DNA of 64,000 nucleotides from Chitinophaga chungangae (GCF_017742215.1 NZ_JAGHKP010000001.1:1240001-1304000), one strand, 5' to 3'; shown: positions 41,634 through 53,100, counted from the first letter of the stretch. Notes: generated by a model from the sequence alone, not told the origin. Made by a program: numbers and translations.

Positions 41634-44600
41634 ATGAGATCGTTCGTATTAGTATTGCTTCTGGCGGGCAGCCATTTTTTTGCCCATGCGGAGGAAATAG
41701 ACACATTGCCATATACCGTTGAACATTTCACGGATGAGAACGGCTTGCCTCAAAACAGCGTAAAAAGCATTGCGCCGGATAACGCCGGTTTCCTGTGGCT
41801 GGCCACCGAAAACGGGTTGGTGCGTTTCGACGGGCAGAAGTTCCGCAATTTCAATGGCGCCGACCTTCCGTTGCGCAGCAGCCGGATGGCCTACATCTAT
41901 CCCGATGCGGGAAGGAAAATGCTTTTCGCCCGCACCGCTGAAAAGGAGATCGTGCGCATAGTCAATGGCAAGGCGGTTTTCTGGCACAAACACCTTCCCG
42001 TTACGCACGATTACGAATATTTCGTGTACAACGATACCACGGGCACTTACCCGGTCGTTGGTCTCCCCAATACTTTGAAAAACCAGATCGCCGTAGACCA
42101 GTACCTCATTCCCACCGGCGCCCGCTCGTATTACGTCATTACCTACAATTCCTACGCCTATATCGATAACGGGGTACAAAAATTCAGCTGCGATTTCGCG
42201 CACAACAATGCCTGGAATTTTTTTGCCGTCGGCACTCACCTGTATTATCTCAAACCGGACGGGCAGTTCCTGTTGCTGGACAAACACGGCAGCATACCGG
42301 TGAACGTTTGCGGGGATATCCTGCAAAGCCCCGCCTACGGCACGGATAAAAACAATATGGAGCTGTACTGGAACTACGTGGCCCAGCAGCTTTTTGTTTA
42401 TCTCGACGGCAAACTCTACAGCCTTCGGGAAGGAGAAGATCATGTACTTTATACACAACTGGTGCTGCATAATTTTGATCTTCACCGGCAGGACATTATT
42501 TCCATTTACCACGACGAAGCGCACCACCGTCTTTTTCTCGGCAGCTTTACCAAAGGCATGTACGTGATCACGCAAAAGCAGTTCAAGCCGATGCGTTCAG
42601 GGCAGGGCAGCGACGAAGTGTATTATTCGCAGGTACCCAGCGGCACCGGTGGCGTGATCACGCCACAGGGATTTGAATTTGACGAAAAAGGGAATACGAA
42701 AACATTGCCTTTGCTGCGCAATTATTTCACCGGCGACAAATACAGCATTCAAACCGACCGGCAGGGCAATCATTGGTATAAGACCGGCAACCGGCTGTTG
42801 CAATACAATCACGATTTCACCAGGATGCTGTGGGAACGGCGGCTACACGACGAGATCACGCAGATATATATAGGGGACGACGACCGATTATGGATCGGCA
42901 CCAGGGCGTCGGGGTTGTATTTTTTGAATACGGACCGGCCCAATCCCGTGCCACTGCTATTTACCGCCGCCGTGCCGGATATTTCTTATTTCGCGTACCA
43001 GCAACCCGATATTTTGTGGGTCGGTTCGGGGAGAGGGCTCTTCAGGATCAGGCTCGGTAACGTCAAAGTGGACACGATCCCGGGGCTTAGCGGGTATTAT
43101 ATCCGCAGCATATATCCCGCGGCGAAAGACGAAGTGTGGGTGACCACCTACGACAAGGGATTTTTCCTGCTGAAAGGAGGCCGCCTTTTCCAGATGCCCA
43201 TGGACAAGATGCAATATCTCGCCACGGCGCATTGCATTGTGCCGGACGACAGCGGTTATTTCTGGATCACCACCAATAAAGGCCTTTTCCAGGTGGCGCG
43301 GAAAGATCTGCTGGCATACGCAAGCGGGGAAAGCTCGTTTGTTTTTTACTTGTATTACGGCAAATCCCGCGGGTTTTATACGAACGAATTTAACGGTGGC
43401 TGCCAGCCCTGTGCGCTGAAACTGGCCAACGGCAAGCTTTCCCTGCCTTCGCTGGACGGGCTGGTCGTGTTCCGGCCTTCGTCCATCAAAGCCGAAGTGC
43501 CGGACAAAGGGTTGTTTATCGACAACCTGCAGATGGACACGCGGCGCATCGCCGGCGCGGATACCATCGTGCTGCCGAACAATTACCAGCAGCTCCGCCT
43601 GGAAGTAACCACCCCGTATTTCGGAGATCCTTACAACCTGCAGATATTTTATACGCTGGAAGGAGAGGGGGAAGACATCTGGCTGCCCGTTGAGCGGGAC
43701 CGTTCCATTTCCTTTTCCCGCCTGCATTCCGGCAATTACCGCCTGCGCATCCGGAAAGTGAGCGGGTTTGGCAGGCATAATTATGTAGACCGCGTGTTGT
43801 ACATCGCCGTGCAGACGGCCTGGTACGAAAAGATGTGGTTCCGGGTGCTGGTGGCCGGTTTCCTGGGCCTGCTGGTGTTCGTTTTCATGCGTATCCGGCT
43901 GGCGAGAAGCCAGTATAAGAACCGGATGCTGGAAATGCATGTGTCTGAAAGAACACGCAGGCTGGAAGAAACGCTGGAGTTCCTCCAGTCGTCTGAACGG
44001 CAGCTGCACCAGCAGGCGTTGATGCAGCAAAGGTTGATCGCGGCCATTACGCACGACATCAAGACCCCGATGAAATTCCTCCTGCTCATGACCGGCGCCA
44101 TGAAAGGGAACGACAAACAACACGCGGCGCTGTACGAAACGCATTACCGCATGTACCATCTCATCGAGAATCTGATCCAGTACATGAAAATGCAGTTCTC
44201 CGCCAACGGCTCCTCTTCCGAAATGCTGCATCTCGACCAGCTGCTGGAGGAAAAGGCCGGCATTTTCAGGCCCATCGCGCAGATGCGCAACGTGGAGATC
44301 ATCCTCCGCCCGGCCAACGGCTCGGAGCCGGCCATGGTAAACAGGCAGCTGCTGGGCGTAGTGGTGCATAACCTGCTGGACAATGCGGTGAAATACACCA
44401 CTTCCGGCACCATCACACTCGAAACGGAGCGTATCGGCGATATGGCTGTGATCCGGATCATAGATACCGGCATCGGCATGCATCCGCGCCTGCAGGAACG
44501 GATCAATTCGCATATGCCGGGCAAATATCTGATAGGGGACAATCACTGGCCGGACGAACATCGCGGCCTGGGCCTGCTGATCGTGATAGAGCTGCTGCAG

Positions 44601-44681
44601 CTGATCAACGGCAGGTTAAAGATCCAGCCGAACGAAGGCGGCGGCACAAGGGTGAGCGTGGTGCTGCACCTCGTCAGTTAG
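41634..44681 (+). CDS. Propeller-type sensor histidine kinase
   Basis: The 1015-residue protein has a signal peptide (LVLLLAGSHFFAHA), two-component propeller repeats (for example GLPQNSVKSIAPDNAGFLWL and RLWIGTRASGLYFL, about 25-640), a Y_Y_Y-like domain (about 645-730), one TM (about 735-757), a coiled coil, then a HisKA with His807 in ITHDIKTP and a HATPase with NLLDNAVKYTTSG and HRGLGLLIVIELLQ. No receiver or DNA-binding domain follows, unlike full hybrid systems of Bacteroidota. It senses a periplasmic sugar-type ligand. The convergent NarL-type regulator overlaps its 3' end by 8 bases. Confidence 0.93.
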   Translation: MRSFVLVLLLAGSHFFAHAEEIDTLPYTVEHFTDENGLPQNSVKSIAPDNAGFLWLATENGLVRFDGQKFRNFNGADLPLRSSRMAYIYPDAGRKMLFARTAEKEIVRIVNGKAVFWHKHLPVTHDYEYFVYNDTTGTYPVVGLPNTLKNQIAVDQYLIPTGARSYYVITYNSYAYIDNGVQKFSCDFAHNNAWNFFAVGTHLYYLKPDGQFLLLDKHGSIPVNVCGDILQSPAYGTDKNNMELYWNYVAQQLFVYLDGKLYSLREGEDHVLYTQLVLHNFDLHRQDIISIYHDEAHHRLFLGSFTKGMYVITQKQFKPMRSGQGSDEVYYSQVPSGTGGVITPQGFEFDEKGNTKTLPLLRNYFTGDKYSIQTDRQGNHWYKTGNRLLQYNHDFTRMLWERRLHDEITQIYIGDDDRLWIGTRASGLYFLNTDRPNPVPLLFTAAVPDISYFAYQQPDILWVGSGRGLFRIRLGNVKVDTIPGLSGYYIRSIYPAAKDEVWVTTYDKGFFLLKGGRLFQMPMDKMQYLATAHCIVPDDSGYFWITTNKGLFQVARKDLLAYASGESSFVFYLYYGKSRGFYTNEFNGGCQPCALKLANGKLSLPSLDGLVVFRPSSIKAEVPDKGLFIDNLQMDTRRIAGADTIVLPNNYQQLRLEVTTPYFGDPYNLQIFYTLEGEGEDIWLPVERDRSISFSRLHSGNYRLRIRKVSGFGRHNYVDRVLYIAVQTAWYEKMWFRVLVAGFLGLLVFVFMRIRLARSQYKNRMLEMHVSERTRRLEETLEFLQSSERQLHQQALMQQRLIAAITHDIKTPMKFLLLMTGAMKGNDKQHAALYETHYRMYHLIENLIQYMKMQFSANGSSSEMLHLDQLLEEKAGIFRPIAQMRNVEIILRPANGSEPAMVNRQLLGVVVHNLLDNAVKYTTSGTITLETERIGDMAVIRIIDTGIGMHPRLQERINSHMPGKYLIGDNHWPDEHRGLGLLIVIELLQLINGRLKIQPNEGGGTRVSVVLHLVS

Positions 44682-45312
44682 CCGTACTGTACATTTTTAC
44701 TTTTTCCAGCAACTCAACGATGTTACTGATCTGCAGCTTTTCGAAGATGCGGGTTTTGTAGGTGCTTACCGTGGTTACCTGCAGGTTCAGCATGTCTGCA
44801 ATCCGCGCCACGGGAATGCCTTTCGTGAGCAGGTACATTACTTCCACCTCGCGGCCCGAAAGGGTCGAAAGCGGGTTCATGACGGGCTCGCGTTGGGAAT
44901 TGAGCATGCTCAGCAGCTGCTCTTTCGTGCCGGCGCTCATGTATTTCTGCTGGTTGAGCACGGTGCTGATGGCCGACCGGATCTCGTCTTCCGGGGAATA
45001 TTTCACCAGGTAGCCGTCTGCCCCCGCCTGCATGTAGTTGATGGCGAACAGCTGCTCGTCGTACCCGCTGAACATCAGGATGCGGATGTTGGGTTGCCGG
45101 AGTTTTACGGCGTCGATCATCTGCAGGTTGTTCCCCCCGGGAATATTGATGTCCAGGATCAGCAGGTCGAATCGTTTGGCTTCGAGGTAAGTGATCACCT
45201 CGTCGAATGTGGATGCTTCCTCGACGGCGGAGGGCGTGGCAAGTGTGGAAATAATATGCGAAACCCCTAATCTTACGATCGAATGGTCGTCCGCAACAAG
45301 AATAGCTTTCAT
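44674..45312 (-). CDS. NarL/FixJ-family response regulator
   Basis: ATG 45310-45312 gives 212 residues. The receiver has DDH after strand 1, Asp54 in LLILDINIPGG and VKYSPEDEI with the Lys. The LuxR-type HTH (about 145-205) reads LSGREVEVMYLLTKGIPVAR, then MLNLQVTTVSTYKTRIFEKL. It is transcribed toward the propeller kinase gene and overlaps its stop by 8 bases. The convergent arrangement makes it a plausible partner of that kinase, but this is inferred only. Confidence 0.93.
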   Translation of the reverse strand: MKAILVADDHSIVRLGVSHIISTLATPSAVEEASTFDEVITYLEAKRFDLLILDINIPGGNNLQMIDAVKLRQPNIRILMFSGYDEQLFAINYMQAGADGYLVKYSPEDEIRSAISTVLNQQKYMSAGTKEQLLSMLNSQREPVMNPLSTLSGREVEVMYLLTKGIPVARIADMLNLQVTTVSTYKTRIFEKLQISNIVELLEKVKMYSTAN

Positions 45313-45866
45313 AGGAAACGGTTCAATAGACTTTAACCCCATAAAAGTAAACATTTTTACATACCCTGCACCTGCAGGGCGGAGGTTTTGACAAATGTAG
45401 TATTATTACTACAAATATTCCGAACTCACTCTATACCCTGGTATCGTCTTTTTAATTAATTTAGGAATAGAGAATTGCGATCTATACACCGTTTTTTGAT
45501 GAGCATACCCATATTCTATCCATAAACCAGTAAAAAAAACGTAAACCGTAACCACCTATGAAGAATTGTATCCATTCGCCGGAAATGACCGATCTTATTC
45601 GTACATAAGGCATCAGCGCTGTTTTTCATGCACTGGCCGGTGATTTTTTCCCTGTATATTAAACGAATGAACCGACAAGTGCATATGACAATATCGCGCC
45701 GGTAGGAATGCGCATACCCGGAACCGTACCAGGAACAGCCACAGGCGTTAATAGGGCTCCTCCGCAACCGAATACACCTGCTACCAAATTACAACCGGTA
45801 GAAATATCAGCGGAAAAGGACCTGTTTATCCCTTTACAAGTGCGCTGTTCCGGTACCGGCTCCGGC
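45313..45866. other. Intergenic region between the two regulator genes
   Basis: No gene is seen in 554 bases. A perfect 7-bp inverted repeat TGTAGTA / TACTACA with a 4-base spacer (45396-45413) lies about 85 bases upstream of the NarL-type gene and could be an operator. On the minus strand TACATTTG (a TAnnTTTG match) overlaps it. Confidence 0.45.
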
Positions 45867-46625
45867 TTATTTCTTCTGCATCACGTACTGGCTGGGGCTT
45901 ACCCCGAACTGTTTGATGAAATTTTTCCCGAAATGCGTTTGTGATTTATACCCCACCATCATCGCCACTTCATAGATCTTGTAGTTTTTTTCTTCCAGCA
46001 GCTCCGCGGCTTTTTTCAGCCGGGTGATGTTGATCAGCTCGTGCGGCGTAAGGTCCGATATCGCCTTGATCTTCCTGTACAGGCTGATCCGGCTCATGTT
46101 GACGAAACGGGAGAGGTGGTCTACGTCCAGCTCGGTATTTTCTATTTCACGGAGGATGAAGTCGTAGATGCTGTTGAGGAAAGATTCGTCTTCCCGCGTA
46201 TGGGCCATCGTGTTGATGGCCGCCTGGGGCGTGCTTGCGAAGTATTTGCGGATCTTTATGCGGTTGCTCAGCAGGTTGGCGATCTGTACTTTGAGATGGG
46301 CGGGGGAGAAGGGTTTTTCGATGTACGCGTCCGCGCCGGTTTCGAGCCCTTCGATCTTCGAGCGCAGCGTGTTTTTCGCGGTGAGCAATATCACGGGGAT
46401 GTGGCTGATCTCGAAGGTGGTTTTGATACGTTTGCAAAGTTCCAGCCCGTCTATTCCCGGCATCATGATGTCGCTGATCACAAGGTCCACGCTTTCCGCA
46501 TGTAGCACACGAATGGCTTCTTCGCCGTTTTCAGCGCGGAGGATGGCATATTCGCCTTCGAGAATTGAGCTTACAAAATCGAGGATCTCTTCGTTATCGT
46601 CAACAAGCAGAATAACAGGTTGCAT
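45867..46625 (-). CDS. Receiver-AraC response regulator, split-off half of a hybrid two-component system
   Basis: The 252-residue protein has a receiver (VILLVDDNEE, Asp52 in VISDIMMPG, YIEKPFSP Lys) and a C-terminal AraC HTH (VDHLSRFVNMSRISLYRKIK, then KIYEVAMMVGYKSQTHFGKN). In most Bacteroidota these domains are fused behind the propeller kinase as a hybrid system. Here the gene starts 9 bases after the kinase stop, so the two are transcribed together. It likely activates the SusCD operon that diverges beyond the kinase gene. Confidence 0.93.
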   Translation of the reverse strand: MQPVILLVDDNEEILDFVSSILEGEYAILRAENGEEAIRVLHAESVDLVISDIMMPGIDGLELCKRIKTTFEISHIPVILLTAKNTLRSKIEGLETGADAYIEKPFSPAHLKVQIANLLSNRIKIRKYFASTPQAAINTMAHTREDESFLNSIYDFILREIENTELDVDHLSRFVNMSRISLYRKIKAISDLTPHELINITRLKKAAELLEEKNYKIYEVAMMVGYKSQTHFGKNFIKQFGVSPSQYVMQKK

Positions 46626-46634
46626 AAACTGGGT

Positions 46635-49600
46635 TTATATTTCGGTTGATATGGCCTGCCCGATCGGCAAGGTGAACACAAGGGTGTTCAGGCCGTCTTC
46701 CTTTGATGCTACATACAGCTCGCCTTTGTGCAGTACGGTAAGGCTGCGGCAGATGCTCAGCCCGATGCCCGTGCCTTTTTGTTTTTCATTTTCTTTCAGG
46801 CGTACGAACGGCGCGAATATTTTCTCCCGCATTTCTTCGGGTATCAGCGGCCCGTCGTTGGTTACTTCGAGTATCACGTGCTGCCCGTTTTCCCGCAGCA
46901 CTACCTTCACTTTTTTGTCGGCATATTTGATGGCGTTGCTGAACAGGTTGCTGAATATTTTGTTGATGCCCTCTTCGTCTGCATAGGCATAAATATCTTC
47001 CTGCGTTTTTCTCATCCTGAAATCGAGTTTCTTCTGCGCGGCGGGCAACCGGAAATTGTCGAATGTGTCCTGCAAGATAGACGAGATGTTGAGTTTTTTA
47101 AAATCGAGCCGGAAACCGGTAGCTTCGGTCTGCCGGAAATCCAGCAGCTGGTTGGTGAGCTGCACCAGCCGGTTCGTGTTCCGCTCCATGATCTGCAGGT
47201 GGTTCCGGTTGGCCTGCAACCGCTCCGGGTTTTCGATCACCTGTTCCAGCGGCCCTTTGATAAGCGTCAGCGGCGTATTGATCTCATGCGCCACGTTGGT
47301 CAGGAAATCTACTTTCGCCTGGTACAGTTCTTTTTCTTTTTTCAGCTGCAGCTCTTCCAGTTTTCGTTTATGCTTCAACGTTTGCCGTATGTGGTATCGC
47401 CGGATGAAATAATAAGCCGCGCTCGCCACGATCACCGCGTACAGCACATACGCCCAGGAGGTAGCCCAGTACGGCGGCCTGATCTCGATCTCCAGCCATG
47501 CGGGATGGTCGCCGAGTTTGCCGTTGTTGTCTGTAGTGGTCACCTTGAAGGTATAATGACCCGGTTTCAGATCGGTGAAATATACGATGCGGTTGGTTTT
47601 GAGATAGGTCCATTCTTTGTCGAGCCCTTCCATCTGGTACGCATAGGAGATCATATCCGGCGCGGTGAAGCTGAGGGCCGCGAAGTCGATGCTGAAGGAA
47701 GACTGATCATACGGCAGCACGATCTTTTTCGTGAAAAAAAGATCGCGTTTGTCTTCCTGGGAGGTCGGTTTGTTCTTCACATTAAAACCGGTGATGTACA
47801 CCGGCGCCACGAACGTGTCTGGCAAAAACTGGTCGGGATTGAAGCTGATCATGCCTTTCACGCTGCCGAGATACATGCGGCCGTTTTTGTCTTTGTAGCC
47901 GGAATTGTAATTGAACTGGTCGTTGAGCAGCCCGTTGATGCTCGTAAACACCTGGATGGCGCCGGTTTGCGGGTTCAGGCAGGCGAGGCCGCGGGAAGTG
48001 GTCACCCACATGTTGCCGCGGTCGTCTTCCAATACTTTGAAAATATAATCGCTGGGGAGGCCGTCCTGCGTCGTATATCGTTTAAAACATCCCGTGGAAG
48101 GCGTCAGCCGGTTCAGCCCGAAACCTTCCGTGCCGGCCCAAACCTGTTGCCTGCTGTCGATAAACACGGTGTTGAGCTGGCCGGAGCTGATGCTGCAGGT
48201 GTCTCCTTGGATGTGGCTGTAATTGCCTTTTTGGCCGGTGGCCTCGTTGAACCAGAAAAGCCCTTCGCCCGCCGTGGCGGCCCAGATGGTGCCATCCGCC
48301 GCTTCGTCGATGCTGCGCTGGTTGCTGCGCGGCATCAGGCTGATGGGAAGGAACGCGTCTTTCGCGCTGTCGTATTTCGCCAACTCCGCACCGGTGCCGA
48401 TAAACAGCGAACCGTTGCGGGCCTTGTAGATCCAGAGGATGAAGTTGTTGGAAAAGGAGCCCTGCCCGGCGGAATAATGCCGTACTACTTTCCCGGTACG
48501 GATGTCCATTTTGTCGAGACCATTATCCAGCGTGCCGATCCAGAGATTATTCCCTTCGGCGTACAGCCCGTGGATATTGGTATGCGAAATGCCGTTGCGG
48601 CAGGCCGGGTATTGGGTGATCTTCCCCGTTTTTACATCTATTTTATTGATCCCGTTGTCTTCCGTGCCTGCCCACAGGTTGCCGAAACGGTCTTCACAGA
48701 TCTCGCGCACGGCATTGCCGCTGAGGGTGTTATTGCTGTTGTTCGGGAACCATTTCTCGAAATAAGTGTATTGCCGCGGGTAATAATTGGCGCCGCCAAA
48801 AAACGTGCCCGCCCACATGCCGCCTTCCTTGTCTTTATGCAGGTAATAAATGGCGTTGTCCGTCAGCGACCAGGGATTGTTGTATTCTTTTTTCAGGTTG
48901 ATGTACTGGCGCGTGGCGAGGTTGTAGATGTAAATGCCGGATTCCGTGGCGATCCAGTATTCGTCTCCTTCGTGATGCAGGATGTGACGGACGTACACGG
49001 CGATGTCGTTGTCTGTAGTGGTAAGCAGGTCTTCATACGTATTTTTTGCCGGGTCCAGCAATTTAAGCCCCTGGTTGGAAGTGCCCACCAGCAGCTTGCC
49101 GCCGCGCACGGGCGTTACTACGGTCACAAGCTTGTAGAGCGCTTTCGGGGAATGACTGAACACATCGTACGTTTTACCGTTGTTAAACTGCCGTACGGTG
49201 CCTTTCCACGAGCCGAGCCACATGTTGCCGTCCTCATCGACGTTGATGTCCGTCACGGCTTCGTCTCCCGCCGGTTTCAGGTGATGCACGATCGTGTCTT
49301 TTATCGGGTCGTAACTGAACAGGGAGTATCCTTCGACGAACCACACCAGTCCTTTCAGGTCGCACTTCACCGACCCGATGCCTTTTCGTTCGGTACCTTT
49401 TATCAGCTCGAAACTTTCCGTAACGGGATGATAACGGTACAAACCCCTGCCGGCGCCTACCCACAGCTGCCCGTTCTTATCCACGTCCAGCGAATAGACG
49501 AAATTGGTGATAAGGCTGGTGCTGTCTCCGGGGATGTGCCTGAACACCTTGAACGCGTGCCCGTCGAAACGGTTGAGGCCGTCTTTGGTGCCCAGCCACA

Positions 49601-49751
49601 GGAAACCCTGTTGGTCCTGCTGAACACAAAATACCGTGTTGTGAGACAGTCCGTTCTCTACCTGGTAATGCCTGAAATAATGTTTCTGGGCGTTGGCGGC
49701 GTGCCCTGCGTAGAGCGCAAAAAGGAGCAGTATGAATATTCTTTTTTTCAA
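46635..49751 (-). CDS. Propeller sensor histidine kinase of a split hybrid system
   Basis: The 1038-residue protein has a signal peptide (ends GHAANA), some 14 propeller units in two runs (GLSHNTVFCVQQDQQGFLWL, NGQLWVGAGRGLYRYHP and others), a Y_Y_Y domain near 680-740 and one TM (about 765-785). HisKA follows with His822 in VAHEINTPLTLIKG, then HATPase with FSNLFSNAIKYADKK and GTGIGLSICRSLTVLHKG. The hybrid's receiver and AraC parts are the next gene. It is divergent from the susC gene across 382 bases, so it likely senses the glycan imported by that operon. Confidence 0.94.
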   Translation of the reverse strand: MKKRIFILLLFALYAGHAANAQKHYFRHYQVENGLSHNTVFCVQQDQQGFLWLGTKDGLNRFDGHAFKVFRHIPGDSTSLITNFVYSLDVDKNGQLWVGAGRGLYRYHPVTESFELIKGTERKGIGSVKCDLKGLVWFVEGYSLFSYDPIKDTIVHHLKPAGDEAVTDINVDEDGNMWLGSWKGTVRQFNNGKTYDVFSHSPKALYKLVTVVTPVRGGKLLVGTSNQGLKLLDPAKNTYEDLLTTTDNDIAVYVRHILHHEGDEYWIATESGIYIYNLATRQYINLKKEYNNPWSLTDNAIYYLHKDKEGGMWAGTFFGGANYYPRQYTYFEKWFPNNSNNTLSGNAVREICEDRFGNLWAGTEDNGINKIDVKTGKITQYPACRNGISHTNIHGLYAEGNNLWIGTLDNGLDKMDIRTGKVVRHYSAGQGSFSNNFILWIYKARNGSLFIGTGAELAKYDSAKDAFLPISLMPRSNQRSIDEAADGTIWAATAGEGLFWFNEATGQKGNYSHIQGDTCSISSGQLNTVFIDSRQQVWAGTEGFGLNRLTPSTGCFKRYTTQDGLPSDYIFKVLEDDRGNMWVTTSRGLACLNPQTGAIQVFTSINGLLNDQFNYNSGYKDKNGRMYLGSVKGMISFNPDQFLPDTFVAPVYITGFNVKNKPTSQEDKRDLFFTKKIVLPYDQSSFSIDFAALSFTAPDMISYAYQMEGLDKEWTYLKTNRIVYFTDLKPGHYTFKVTTTDNNGKLGDHPAWLEIEIRPPYWATSWAYVLYAVIVASAAYYFIRRYHIRQTLKHKRKLEELQLKKEKELYQAKVDFLTNVAHEINTPLTLIKGPLEQVIENPERLQANRNHLQIMERNTNRLVQLTNQLLDFRQTEATGFRLDFKKLNISSILQDTFDNFRLPAAQKKLDFRMRKTQEDIYAYADEEGINKIFSNLFSNAIKYADKKVKVVLRENGQHVILEVTNDGPLIPEEMREKIFAPFVRLKENEKQKGTGIGLSICRSLTVLHKGELYVASKEDGLNTLVFTLPIGQAISTEI

Positions 49752-50133
49752 CGTGGTGAGTTTGTGCGCTGATCAAATATAATATTAATAAGCTGATCTT
49801 TCTTTTACTGCTGTAAATAAGCGTGCGGGAAATTGGTACGTTTTTGCGAAAAAATGAAATAAATCGGCGAACGGTTTAAAAATCATTTCTCTTTCTTTGG
49901 ATTGCGTTAATGAAACTGATGTTAGGAGCAGGCAGACCAGCTTCCCCCGGCCGGAGGATCGGCTGGAGCGTGCTTCTATTGTGTAAATCCGGCTGATATA
50001 ACTGACAGGTCCACGTTCTGCGGAAAACCCTTTTTCCAATATATTCCGCACACAAGATTGCAAGGCGTTAAAAATTATGCATGCGCCCTGATGGGAGAAC
50101 TATGTTTCCTAAAAGCCAAAATCAATTTCACTT
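49752..50133. other. Divergent regulatory region between sensor kinase and susC operon
   Basis: There are 382 bases with no gene. It must carry both promoters; TATGTTTC about 31 bases before the susC start is a one-off match to the -7 box, but I see no matching -33. I cannot point to an AraC-type site. Confidence 0.5.
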
Positions 50134-53100
50134 ATGAAGGTATCCACACACACACGCTTCACTTCCGGAAAAAGCACACGGCTGCGTTTATTGCTGCTGA
50201 TGCTGCTGGGCTCTTTATGTTTGCCCGCGTTTGCCCAAACCGATGCGCAGAAAATAACAGGCACCGTAAAAGACAGTACGGGCGCCGTTCTTCCACAGGT
50301 AACCGTTTACGAAAAAGGCACCCGCAACGGTACGCTCACCACTATGGAAGGTAATTACACGATCAGCGTAAAACCCAACGCCGTGCTGGTGTTCACCATG
50401 GTGGGCTTCAAAACGCAGGAGGTGCCCGTTGGAGGAAGGAACAATATTAATATAGTGCTCGGCAGTTCCGCCACCGAACTTACAGACGTAGTGGTGGTAG
50501 GTTACGGCTCTACCCGCAAACAATCCCTCACCAGCGCTATTTCCAGCGTTACGGCAGACGAGATCGGCAATGTGCGCGGTGGTTCCACCGTAAGCACCAC
50601 GCTGGCCGGCAAGGTACCGGGCGTTTCTTTCAGGATGGCAGACGGCCGCCCCGGCGCTTCCGCCAACATCCAGATCCGCAACATGGGCACGCCGCTGTTT
50701 GTAATAGACGGCGTGCAGCAGGACCAGGGACAATTTAATAACATTTCGCCTAACGATATAGAAAGTATCTCTTTCCTGAAAGACGCGTCCGCGGCCATTT
50801 ACGGCGTACGTGCCGCCAATGGCGTGGTAGTGGTGCAAACAAAAAGAGGAAGGCTCGGCCAGCGCAGCTCCATCAATCTTTCCGCCAACTGGGGCATCCA
50901 GAACTGGACCCGTTTTATTGACGTGCTCGATAATTCCTACGATTATATGAGCATGAAGGCGGAAGCGGAAATGAACCGCGTGGTGCCGGCGGGTGGCAAT
51001 CCCATCACGACCAACATCACCAAAGAAGAGCTGGAAAAATATAAACAGGGCACCGAATATGGCTACAAAAGCTTCAACTGGCGCGATTACATCGTGAAAG
51101 GCAATACGCCGATGAACACTTACAACCTCAACTTCACCGGCGGTACCGAAAAAGTGACGTATTATCTTTCCGCCACCAACCTGTTCCAGAACTCCGTGCT
51201 GGGCCGCGAATACAAATTCGAGCGCACCAACATCCAGAGCAACGTTTCCGCCCGCGTGGCCAACGGCCTCAAAGTAGGCATGTCTATCAACGGAAGGGTG
51301 GAAACCAGGGAAAACCCGGGCGTGCCGCAGGCGGACGACTACTGGCAGGCGCGTTTCGCCATCCTGCGCAACACGCCGATGGAACGGCCTTTCGCCAACG
51401 ACAACCCCGATTATCTCAACGATATCAAACACAACGAAACCAACTGGGGATACCTCAATACCAAATACGCCGGCAAATACAAGAACGAATGGCGCCAGCT
51501 GCAGATGAACCTCGACGGCGAGTGGGAGATACCCGGCGTTGAAGGCCTGAAACTTTCAGGGCTGTATTCGTATTACCTGGCGGATAACATGCTCAACAAC
51601 CACGAATACACCTACGATACTTATACTTATAATCCTTCCAACGATACCTACACCCGCACGGGCGGCAGCACCAACCCCTGGCGGGAAAGGAACCAGGAGA
51701 AGGTGATCAACCAGACCACGCAGGTCAGGCTTTCTTACGACAAGTCTTTCGGCAAACATACCGTGTCGGCGATGGTGGTGTCTGAACGCATCAAGAACCA
51801 GCGCCTCCGCAACTGGATACATGCCGTTCCCATCACCAACGTGCTGCCGCTGATCTATTTCAGCACGGCGGATACGTATACGGACGAGGATTTCCGGCAG
51901 GCAAGGACCGGTATCGCGGGCCGCGTGAACTACAACTACGCCAATAAATATTTCATCGAAGGGCTGATGCGCCGCGATGCTTCGTATCTCTTCGCGCCGG
52001 ACCAGCGGGTGGGTTATTTCCCTAGCGTGTCCGTAGCATGGCGCCTCACCGAAGAAGGTTTCATGAAAAACCTGCTGGGCAACAACCGCATCCTGTCCGA
52101 CCTGAAACTGAGGGCTTCCTACGGTATTCTGGGCGACGACGGCACGGCCCTGGGCCTCGCGGAATTTGCATACGTGGAGGGCTATAACTACAACGACGGC
52201 GTGGCCATTCTCGACGGCAAACCGGTTGTCGGCTCAAGGGACAGGGGAGCCCCGGTACGCAACGTTACCTGGCTGAAAAGCTCTCACCTCGACCTGGGCG
52301 TGGATTTTGGATTTTTTGACCAGCGGCTCACCGGCGCGCTCGATTATTACTACCGCAAACGCGACGGCCTGCGCGGTAAAAGAACGGACGTGCTGATCCC
52401 CTCGGAGATCGGTTATGCGCTGCCCGACGAGAATATCAACAAAGACGCGCGCACCGGTTTCGATTTCGACCTGCAATACAACGGCGAATTGGGCGGCAAG
52501 CTGAAATACCGCGTGGGCGGCAATGTCAGCTATTCCCGCGGCAAGTTCATTTCCAGCTACAACCCCGTGTTCTTCAACTCGCTCGATCAATACTTCGCCT
52601 CCAACGAAGGCCGCTGGCAAGGGTTTGAATGGATACTCGAATATATCGGGCAGTTCCAGAGCCAGGAAGAGATCAATAATTATCCCGTGGACATCGACGG
52701 ACAGGGCAACCGCACGCTGCTGCCGGGCGACCTGAAATACGCCGACCTCGACGGCGACGGAAAGATCACCAACAACGACCGTCGCCCGCTGGGATGGGCT
52801 TCCGGCTCGCAGCCGAACATGAACTTCGGTCTGTCTATCGGCCTGCAATACGGCAATTTCGATTTTGTAATGGACTTCTCCGGCGCAAGCGGCTACACCT
52901 GGATTCAAGAACACGAAACAAAGATCCCTTTCACCAACGACGGTAACCTGAACAAGATCTTTACCGACCGCTGGCACAGGGAAGACATCTGGGACCGCAA
53001 CAGCAAATGGATCCCCGGCAAATTCCCGCCCCTGCGTTACAACGACCACAACCACAGCAATAACCAATGGTCTACTTTCTGGATGAAAAACGTGAATTAT

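Noticed and set aside
46728..49772. Open frame of over 1000 codons on the plus strand opposite the propeller kinase
   Set aside because: Length comes from codon bias of the kinase gene; the product has no domain and lies wholly antisense to a well-supported protein.
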